Shown: one piece after another, positions 58,040-64,000 of the stretch | Layout of the letters: every line of letters starts with the position of its first letter | How positions within the stretch are numbered: the first letter of the stretch is position 1 | Assembly (NCBI RefSeq): GCF_013409425.1 | Contig: NZ_JACCAC010000001.1 | Span: 3,224,001-3,288,000, forward strand | Length of the DNA stretch: 64,000 nt | Direction of reading: 5' to 3' | Source: Nocardioides perillae | GTDB taxonomy: Bacteria; Actinomycetota; Actinomycetes; Propionibacteriales; Nocardioidaceae | Notes under the pieces: model-generated | Told to the model about the DNA's origin: nothing | Databases searched by the model: none | The model's input: only the letters and a program-made list of their open reading frames with translations | Position numbers and translations under genes: made by a program

Positions 58040-59368
58040 ATGACAGACCACCGCGACCACGCACCGCAGCACCCGCTGCTGGCCGCGCTGGCCTGCCTCG
58101 ACACCGACCTCGACCACGCCGCGGGTACGCCGACCTGGTCACTGACCGCCAGCGAGGCAGAGGCCGCCCTGGTCGAGCTCGCCAAGTGTCGTGCCCGCCT
58201 GTCGGCCCTCGAGCTCACCACCGTTGCTGCCGCTGACCGGGCGGGTGTCGGTGACGCCACGGGCGCGACCTCTACCGGGGCGCACTGGGCCAAGCTGACC
58301 CACCAGACCCGCGCCAAGTCAGTGACGTTGGTGCGCCACGCCGCCGCGCTGGAGGCACGTCACGGCACCGTGCTCGCGGCGATGGCCGCTGGGGTGGTGC
58401 TGCCCGAGCAGGCCGAAGTGATCTGCAAGGCCGTCGACGCCCTGCCGGCCGACTGGGTCGGGGTGGAGGTGGTCGACGCTGCCCGCGCCCACCTCCTCCA
58501 GTTGGCCGGCTCGTTCGACGCGGTTGAGCTGAAACGGCTCGGTGACCGGATCCTCGACGTCGTCGCCCCCGAGATCGCCGACGACGTGGAACGCGAACGT
58601 CTCGAGCGTGAAGAAGCAGCAGCCGCCGCGGCAGCGTCGTTCACGCTGACCCGCGACGGCCACGGCAAGGCCCACGGCCGGTTCACCATCCCCGCCGCCG
58701 AAGCCGACATGCTCGCCACCGCCCTCGACGCACTCACCGCACCCCGACACCACCACGCCACCCACGGCACCGAGCCGATCCCAACCGATCACCACGGCAA
58801 CCGGGTCCCCCGACCGCTACGGCGCGGGCAGGCGTTCTGCGAGTACATCCGCACCCGCCACGGCGGACGCCGGGCCGAGGGCCACGCAGCACCGGCTACT
58901 GGGGTGCAAGCCGGTGGGGTCGACGCCACCGTCACCGTCACCCTCGACCTCGCGCAGCTCACCGCCACCGGCCCCGGCGCCGACGCACCGGCCACGTTGT
59001 CGACCGGGACCCGCATCACCGCCGCGAAAGCCCGCCTGTGGGCGTGCGGCGCCGGGATCGTGCCCGTCGTGCTCGGTGGTGCGTCGCAGCCCCTCGACGT
59101 CGGACGCACCCGGCGCTACTTCACCAAGACCCAACGCCTCGCCCTCGCGCGGTTGCAGGGCGGGTGCACCGCCGACGGGTGTGACTGGCCACCCTCGATG
59201 TGCCACGCCCACCACCGCACCCCCTGGCATGCAGGCGGACGCACCGACCTCGCCCACGGCTACCTGCTCTGCCCCAGACACCACGCCCGCGCACACGACC
59301 CCGCCTACGAGACCACCTACCACCGCCACCGCGTCACCTTCGCCCGCACCCGACCCATACGGACCTGA
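58040..59368 (+). CDS. DUF222-HNH (13E12-type) endonuclease family protein
   Basis: 442 aa. DUF222 region (about residues 10-330, with LLAALACLDTDLDHAAGTPT, LPEQAEVICKAVDALPADWV, GRFTIPAAEADMLATALDAL) and a C-terminal HNH domain (CTADGCDWPPSMCHAHHRTP, WHAGGRTDLAHGYLLC, PRHHARAHDPAYE) with the Cys and His expected. Clearly the same family as 2430-3947 but strongly diverged, while the leaders are still alike. Flanked by inverted 26-bp repeat arrays. Likely part of a selfish or mobile unit. Confidence 0.9.
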   Translation: MTDHRDHAPQHPLLAALACLDTDLDHAAGTPTWSLTASEAEAALVELAKCRARLSALELTTVAAADRAGVGDATGATSTGAHWAKLTHQTRAKSVTLVRHAAALEARHGTVLAAMAAGVVLPEQAEVICKAVDALPADWVGVEVVDAARAHLLQLAGSFDAVELKRLGDRILDVVAPEIADDVERERLEREEAAAAAAASFTLTRDGHGKAHGRFTIPAAEADMLATALDALTAPRHHHATHGTEPIPTDHHGNRVPRPLRRGQAFCEYIRTRHGGRRAEGHAAPATGVQAGGVDATVTVTLDLAQLTATGPGADAPATLSTGTRITAAKARLWACGAGIVPVVLGGASQPLDVGRTRRYFTKTQRLALARLQGGCTADGCDWPPSMCHAHHRTPWHAGGRTDLAHGYLLCPRHHARAHDPAYETTYHRHRVTFARTRPIRT

Positions 59369-59485
59369 GCCGAGGCGACGCCACCAGACCCACCCACACC
59401 GCCCGACACCGCGCACCCGCGCATGGCTGTGCGAACGGTCCGATTCGGCACGGGCCGCCGGCCCCCTAGACCACCAGCCCGCTGC
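59369..59485 (+). other. spacer between the HNH gene and the right array
   Basis: About 115 bp with no credible gene or clear terminator. The start of the right array follows immediately. Confidence 0.4.
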
Positions 59486-59894
59486 CAGCGCGCGACCCCG
59501 CGGCGCCTGCCCAACGCGCGACCCCTCGACGCGAGCCCGACGCGCGACCCCTCGACGCGAGCCCAGCCAGTGACCCCTCGGCGCGTGTACAGGGCGTGAC
59601 CCCTCGGCGCGTGTGCAGGGCGTGACCCCTCGGCGCGTGCCCAGCGCTCGACCCCTCGGCGCATGCCCAACGCCCGACCCCTCGACGCGAGCCCAACGCC
59701 CGCGACCTCTCGACGCGAGCCCCACGCGCGACCCCTCGGCGCGTGTGCAGGGCGTGACCCCTCAGCGTGTGTGCAGCGCGTGACCCCTCAAGACGAGCTC
59801 AGCCGGTGACCCTCGACGCGAGCCCAACGCGCGACCCCTCGACACGTGCCCAGCGCGCGACCCCTCGACACGTACCCAGCGCGCGACCCCTCGG
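59486..59894 (-). repeat. right array of about 16 tandem 26-bp repeats, inverted relative to the left array
   Basis: Same unit as at 57561 but on the minus strand: each plus-strand unit reads CAGCGCGCGACCCCTCG followed by a variable ACGCGAGCC/GCGCGTGTG end. Units start at 59486, 59512, 59538, 59564, 59590, 59616, 59642, 59668, 59694 (28 bp), 59722, 59748, 59774, 59800 (25 bp), 59825, 59851 and 59877 (partial). It runs straight into a REP-like palindrome. The two arrays flank the nuclease as an inverted pair. Confidence 0.92.
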
Positions 59895-59895
59895 C

Positions 59896-59933
59896 AGTCT
59901 CGACACGCTCGCCCAGGGCTCGCTGCTCGACCA
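59896..59933. repeat. REP-like palindrome at the end of the right array
   Basis: Minus-strand reading: TGGTCGAGCAGCGAGCCC, TGGGCGAGCGTGTCGAGAC. Same family as 3070 and 8006. Its TCGACACG arm resembles variant array units (TCGACACGTGCC), suggesting the arrays and palindromes share an origin. Confidence 0.6.
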
Positions 59934-59980
59934 GCTCGACCGGAGCGCCGCCGTGCCGCGTAGGCCGACGGCGGGCTGGT

Positions 59981-59986
59981 TACCGT
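59981..59986 (+). promoter_or_regulatory. -10 element (TACCGT) of leaderless fumC promoter
   Basis: TACCGT ends 6 nt before ATG 59993. It decides this start over an upstream open frame that reads through the repeat. Confidence 0.5.
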
Positions 59987-59992
59987 CGAGCC

Positions 59993-61402
59993 ATGAGCGA
60001 GGAGACGGCGTACCGGATCGAGCACGACTCGATGGGAGAGGTCCGGGTGCCCGCCGACGCGCTGTGGCGTGCGCAAACCCAGCGGGCGGTCGAGAACTTC
60101 CCGATCAGCGGCGCCCGGCTCGAGGACGTGCACGTCCAGGCGATGGCGCGGGTGAAGGCGGCAGCGGCGCGGGTCAACGGGCGGCTCGGCGTGGTGGACC
60201 CCCAGGTCGCCGCCGCGGTCGAGGCGGCCGCCGCGGAGGTCGTCGCCGGCCAGCACCTCGACCAGTTCCCGGTCGACGTCTTCCAGACCGGCTCCGGCAC
60301 CTCGTCGAACATGAACGCCAACGAGGTCATCGCCTCCCTCGCCGCCCGTGCCGGGGTGGAGGCGCACCCCAACGACCACGTCAACGCCAGCCAGTCGAGC
60401 AACGACACCTTCCCCACCTCGATCCACGTCGCCGCCGCGCTCGCGGTCACCGACCAGCTGCGCCCCGCGCTGGAGCACCTCGCCGAGGTGCTCGAGGACC
60501 GCGCGGGCGCCTTCGCCGACCTGGTCAAGGCCGGCCGGACCCACCTCATGGACGCGACCCCGGTGACGCTGGGCCAGGAGCTCGGGGGCTACGCCGCCAT
60601 CGCCCGCCGCGGCGTCGAGCGCCTCGAGGCGACGCTGCCGCGCGTGCTCGAGCTACCGCTCGGCGGCACCGCGGTCGGCACCGGCATCAACACCCCCGAC
60701 GGGTTCGCCGACGCGGTGATCGACGAGCTCGCGCGCGACACGGGACTGCCGTTCACGGAGGCGCGCGACCACTTCGAGGCCCAGGGCGGGCGCGACGCAC
60801 TGGTCGAGCTGTCCGGCCAGCTGCGCACGATCGCGGTCGGCCTCACGAAGGTCTGCAACGACCTGCGCTGGATGGGGTCCGGCCCGACGGCCGGCCTCGG
60901 CGAGGTGCACCTGCCCGACCTGCAGCCGGGCTCGAGCATCATGCCGGGCAAGGTGAACCCCGTCGTCCCCGAAGCCGTGCTCATGGTCTGCGCGCAGGTC
61001 GTCGGCAACGACGCCGCCATCGCGCACGCGGGGGCCTCCGGCACCTTCGAGCTGAACGTGATGATGCCGGTCATGGCGCGCAACCTCCTCGAGTCCGTCC
61101 GGCTGCTCGCCAACGCCTCACGCCTGCTCGCCGACCGCTGCGTGGCCGGTCTCGAGCCCGACGCGGCGCAGATGCGCCGCTACGCCGAGAGCTCGCCGTC
61201 GGTCGTCACGCCGCTCAACCGGCACCTCGGCTACGAGACCGCCGCGAAGATCGCCAAGCAGGCCCTCGCCGACGGCGCCACCATCCGCGAGACCGTGCTC
61301 GCCATGGGCTTCGTGGAGCGTGGCGAGCTCACCGAGCAGCAGCTCGACGCGGCGCTGGACGTGGACGCCATGACCGGCCGCGACCGCCCGTCGGCCCGCT
61401 GA
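59993..61402 (+). CDS. fumC: class II fumarate hydratase
   Basis: 469 aa. Heat-stable, iron-free fumarase: [57 protein letters not shown], the signature [12 protein letters not shown] and [20 protein letters not shown]. Start ATG 59993 follows TACCGT by 6 nt. The class I enzyme is at 50731, so this chromosome segment carries both. Confidence 0.95.
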   Translation: MSEETAYRIEHDSMGEVRVPADALWRAQTQRAVENFPISGARLEDVHVQAMARVKAAAARVNGRLGVVDPQVAAAVEAAAAEVVAGQHLDQFPVDVFQTGSGTSSNMNANEVIASLAARAGVEAHPNDHVNASQSSNDTFPTSIHVAAALAVTDQLRPALEHLAEVLEDRAGAFADLVKAGRTHLMDATPVTLGQELGGYAAIARRGVERLEATLPRVLELPLGGTAVGTGINTPDGFADAVIDELARDTGLPFTEARDHFEAQGGRDALVELSGQLRTIAVGLTKVCNDLRWMGSGPTAGLGEVHLPDLQPGSSIMPGKVNPVVPEAVLMVCAQVVGNDAAIAHAGASGTFELNVMMPVMARNLLESVRLLANASRLLADRCVAGLEPDAAQMRRYAESSPSVVTPLNRHLGYETAAKIAKQALADGATIRETVLAMGFVERGELTEQQLDAALDVDAMTGRDRPSAR

Positions 61403-61521
61403 CCACCCGTCGCCCCGCTGGCCGACCGTCGGTGGTCGACCGCACGTCGGCCCGCTGACCGGCCGCCGCCCCGAGCGCGCCCGCAGCACCCGTCGTACGC
61501 CGCCAGGCCACGCGCCGCGGG

Positions 61522-62184
61522 TCAGTACCAGTTGTTGGCCTGCTTGAAGCTCCACGCGCTGCACGGGGAGCCGTAGGCGTCGCGGATGTAGCCGAGGCCC
61601 CACTCGATCTGCGAGACCGGGTTGGTCATGTAGTCGGCCGGCAGGTCGTCGTGGGTGCCACCGGTGAGCGCCTGCGGGATGCCGTAGGCCGAGGAGACCG
61701 GGTTGTCGGCGTCGACGCGCCAGTCGCTCTCGCTCACCCACAGCGAGTCGAGGCAGCCGAACTGGTCGGCGGAGAAGCCGTACTGCGGGAGCAAGGCCCG
61801 GGCGACGTCGCGCGGGTCGGCGTCGGAGAGGTCCTGGCTGCCCGTGACGGCCTCGGCCTCGACGGGGCCGAGGGCCGCGGCCTTCGCGGGGTCCTCCTCG
61901 CCGCGGCGGTCCGAGCGCGACACGGGGGTCTCGCGCTCGGGCAGCTCGATCGACTGCGGCTCGCTCAGCGTCGCGGATGCGGCGAGGGTCTCGCCGAGGT
62001 CCTGCGTGCTCGAGGACGCCGGGTCGCCGGCGAGGACGCCGCTGCCGATCGTCGTGCCGGTCGCCGCGACGGCGACGGTCGACCACACCAGGCCGCTGCG
62101 CACGGCAGCACGCGTGGCCTGGGCCGGCTGGGGACGGGCGGGGGCGGAGCGGTGCTTCGGGACGTACTTCTCACGCTGAGGCAC
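61522..62184 (-). CDS. secreted lytic-transglycosylase-like protein
   Basis: 220 aa. Basic N-tail and an export-like hydrophobic stretch (LVWSTVAVAATGTTIGSGVLAG), a low-complexity middle, and a C-terminal domain (CLDSLWVSESDWRVDADNPV, SSAYGIPQALTGGTHDDLPA, QIEWGLGYIRDAYGSPCSAW) typical of SLT-like/aggregation-promoting-factor proteins that cleave peptidoglycan. The catalytic Glu would be the E of WVSESDW. GTG 62184 is used; upstream promoter at 62226-62254. Confidence 0.82.
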   Translation of the reverse strand: MPQREKYVPKHRSAPARPQPAQATRAAVRSGLVWSTVAVAATGTTIGSGVLAGDPASSSTQDLGETLAASATLSEPQSIELPERETPVSRSDRRGEEDPAKAAALGPVEAEAVTGSQDLSDADPRDVARALLPQYGFSADQFGCLDSLWVSESDWRVDADNPVSSAYGIPQALTGGTHDDLPADYMTNPVSQIEWGLGYIRDAYGSPCSAWSFKQANNWY

Positions 62185-62225
62185 AGGGGAGGGCTCACTG
62201 GGTCGGGGGCAGGGGGCCAGCGGCC

Positions 62226-62254
62226 ACCATGCCTGACGCCCCCACCAGGTGCAA
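62226..62254 (-). promoter_or_regulatory. promoter of the transglycosylase-like gene
   Basis: On the minus strand: TTGCAC (62249-62254), 17-bp spacer, CATGGT (62226-62231), about 41 nt before the GTG. The rest of 62185-62395 shows no gene. Confidence 0.45.
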
Positions 62255-62395
62255 ACCCATCCGCACAGGTGATCCGGCACACGTCGCCGCGCGCCGCCAC
62301 ACGAGCCCCGCCAGACCTGTCGGCCCCTCCCGCACCACCGCGACCCTCAGTGCACGAGCCCGTGGGGCGGCGGTGCGGGTGCGGCCCGCGGCGAC

Positions 62396-63727
62396 TCAGA
62401 GGGTCACGTGCTCGAGCACCTCGGTGACCAGCGCCGCGATGGGCGAGCGCTCGGAGCGGGTGAGTGTGACGTGGGCGAAGAGCGGGTGGCCCTTGAGCTT
62501 GTCGACGACCGCGACGACGCCGTCGTGGCGACCGACCCGCAGGTTGTCGCGCTGCGCGACGTCGTGCGTCAGCACCACCTTCGACCCCGCGCCGATGCGC
62601 GAGAGCACGGTCAGCAGCACGTTGCGCTCCAGCGACTGCGCCTCGTCGACGATGACGAAGGAGTCGTGCAGCGAGCGGCCGCGGATGTGGGTCAGCGGGA
62701 GCACCTCGAGCATGCCGCGCTCGAGGATCTCCTCGACCACCTCGCGCGAGGTGAGCGCTCCCAGGGTGTCGAAGACCGCCTGCCCCCAGGGCGACATCTT
62801 CTCCTGCTCGGAGCCGGGCAGGTAGCCCAGCTCCTGCCCACCGACGGCGAAGAGCGGCCGGAAGACCACGACCTTCTGGTGCTGCCCGCGCTCGAGCACG
62901 GCCTCGAGGCCCGCGCACAGCGCCATCGCCGACTTGCCGGTGCCCGCGCGGCCACCGAGCGAGACGATGCCGACTTCGGGGTCGAGCAGCATCTCCAGCG
63001 CGATGCGCTGCTCGGCCGAGCGGCCGTGCACCCCGAAGGCCTCGCGGTCGCCGCGCACCAGGTGCACCTGCTTGTCGGGTCCGACGCGGCCGAGCGCCGT
63101 GCCGCGCTCGGAGACCAGCACGAGGCCGGTGTGGCAAGGCAGGTCGCGGGCCTGGTCCAGGTCGAGCACCCCGTCGTCGTACAGCTCGTCGAGGTCGACG
63201 CCCGCGACCTCCAGCTCGGCCATGCCGGTGTAGCCCGTGTCGGACTCGTGGACGGCGTCGGCGCGGTACTCCTGCGCGTCGAGGCCGACCGCGGAGGCCT
63301 TGATGCGCATCGGGAGGTCCTTGGAGACCACGGTGACGCGGAAGCCCTCGTCGGCGAGGTTGCGCGCGACCGCGAGGATGCGGGTGTCGTTGTCGCCGAG
63401 CCGGAAGCCCGACGGCAGCGCGCTGGGGTCGGTGTGGTTGAGCTCGACGCGCAGCGTGCCGCCGTGCTCCCCCACCGGCACGGGCTGGTCGAGGCGGCCG
63501 TGCTCGACCCGCATCTCGTCGAGGGTGCGCAGAGCCGTGCGGGCGAAGAAGCCGAGCTCGGGGTGGTGGCGCTTCCCCTCGAGCTCGGTGATCACCACGA
63601 CGGGGAGGACGACCTCGTGCTCCTCGAAGCGCCGCAGCGCCCCGGGGTCGGCCAGCAGGACGCTGGTGTCGAGGACGTAGGTGCGGACGCGGGCCTTGCT
63701 GGTCGACGTGGTGCTCAACGCGGTCAT
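62396..63727 (-). CDS. PIN-PhoH (PhoH2-type) protein
   Basis: 443 aa from ATG 63727. N-terminal PIN nuclease domain ([58 protein letters not shown]) followed by the PhoH ATPase domain with Walker [19 protein letters not shown], Walker [15 protein letters not shown] and [20 protein letters not shown]. PhoH2 proteins combine RNA cleavage and helicase activity and are related to a toxin group. A longer form from GTG 63751 or 63745 is possible. Confidence 0.9.
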   Translation of the reverse strand: MTALSTTSTSKARVRTYVLDTSVLLADPGALRRFEEHEVVLPVVVITELEGKRHHPELGFFARTALRTLDEMRVEHGRLDQPVPVGEHGGTLRVELNHTDPSALPSGFRLGDNDTRILAVARNLADEGFRVTVVSKDLPMRIKASAVGLDAQEYRADAVHESDTGYTGMAELEVAGVDLDELYDDGVLDLDQARDLPCHTGLVLVSERGTALGRVGPDKQVHLVRGDREAFGVHGRSAEQRIALEMLLDPEVGIVSLGGRAGTGKSAMALCAGLEAVLERGQHQKVVVFRPLFAVGGQELGYLPGSEQEKMSPWGQAVFDTLGALTSREVVEEILERGMLEVLPLTHIRGRSLHDSFVIVDEAQSLERNVLLTVLSRIGAGSKVVLTHDVAQRDNLRVGRHDGVVAVVDKLKGHPLFAHVTLTRSERSPIAALVTEVLEHVTL

Positions 63728-64000
63728 CCCCTCACGAGGTCGCACGCGCACCCGCGCCCGGCCTCAGTCGACGCTGGTGGACCGGGTGACCCGACCGCCG
63801 GGGTGCCGGCTCCCGCGCAGCGGCGGCACCGGGCGGCGCGCGGCGCCCCCCGGACCTGCTGAGCGGTCGTGAGCGTCCACGGACGGGCCTCCTGGTGCAG
63901 CGGGCTTCCCCACCCGCCGGTCCCTCGGACGGTACGCCGCGCAGCCACCGGCAACGCGCGACACGCCCGGCCGCGAGGCGGCGGGCCGGTGAACGCCCGG
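63728..64000. other. window end, no supported gene
   Basis: Short frames on both strands (for example 63764-63964 minus) are arginine/proline-rich and look like shadows. The region should hold the PhoH promoter; nothing distinctive was found. A gene crossing the window edge cannot be excluded. Confidence 0.4.

Noticed and set aside
57598..58236. 212-aa frame reading through the left repeat array into the HNH gene
   Set aside because: Open only because the 26-bp unit lacks stops; the part beyond the array is out of frame with the nuclease.
58817..59725. 302-aa minus-strand frame through the right array
   Set aside because: Repeat-derived and then antisense to the HNH gene.
57561..59894. CRISPR arrays
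   Set aside because: The 26-bp units are directly adjacent with no unique spacers, and no cas genes are present.
61389..61460. 16-bp direct repeat CGTCGGCCCGCTGACC after fumC
   Set aside because: Two copies only, one overlapping the fumC stop; may be local duplication without function.
63764..63964. 66-aa minus-strand gene near the window end
   Set aside because: Composition is that of a shadow frame; no start signal or family.

Overview
This window looks like chromosome from a very G+C-rich actinobacterium, most likely a Nocardioides-like member of the Nocardioidaceae. The evidence is a mycothiol gene (mshB), GTG starts with GTGA/ATGA stop-start overlaps, many leaderless-type promoters (TANNNT 6-8 nt before the start codon), two DUF222-HNH (13E12-type) genes and short REP-like palindromes built on GGTGGTCGAG. 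The genus is an inference; no 16S or tRNA gene was seen.

Layout. 1-6.5 kb: mshB with a DUF6113 gene, a Nudix hydrolase, the first DUF222-HNH gene, a Kelch-type lipoprotein and an ECF sigma factor with a co-transcribed membrane protein. 6.5-15.3 kb: an EamA exporter, a PAS/SpoIIE phosphatase, a thioesterase, a Ser/Thr kinase and a membrane adenylate/guanylate cyclase. 15.3-22 kb: a SNF2-type helicase and an iron-siderophore uptake operon (ATPase, binding lipoprotein, double-length permease) behind an IdeR/DtxR-like box. 22-37.8 kb: housekeeping genes (ychF, two PH-domain proteins, xthA, rmuC, yciO-type, ispH, xseA-xseB, glpX) with hydrolases. 37.8-43.5 kb: a sugar ABC importer of LpqY-SugABC type with a second ATPase gene divergent from it. 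43.5-49.4 kb: a seven-gene thiamine operon (thiE-thiO-thiS-thiG-tenI-like-thiD-thiC) under one TPP riboswitch. 49.4-54.7 kb: a DUF2975/XRE pair, class I fumarase, DUF427 and an O-antigen-ligase-like protein. 54.8-57.6 kb: a three-gene operon encoding a large WXG-type protein, a lipoprotein and a small WXG100-like protein. 57.6-59.9 kb: the second DUF222-HNH gene between two inverted arrays of a 26-bp repeat. 60-63.7 kb: fumC, a lytic-transglycosylase-like protein and a PIN-PhoH protein.

The most unusual structure is 57,561-59,933. About 12 head-to-tail 26-bp units precede the DUF222-HNH gene and about 16 units of the same repeat in the opposite orientation follow it; a REP-like palindrome closes the right end. 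The upstream leader of this gene is clearly related to that of the other DUF222-HNH gene 54 kb away, although the proteins have diverged strongly. This suggests a mobile or selfish cassette in which leader, nuclease and repeats form a unit. The WXG-type operon immediately before it is a second candidate for a poorly described system, possibly a type VII-like secreted effector set.

Genes at the head of transcription units mostly carry a -10-like hexamer 6-8 nt before the start (leaderless type), while internal genes are coupled by overlaps or have Shine-Dalgarno sites. I used this to choose several starts. All functional calls rest on reading motifs and family resemblance by eye; no database search was run.
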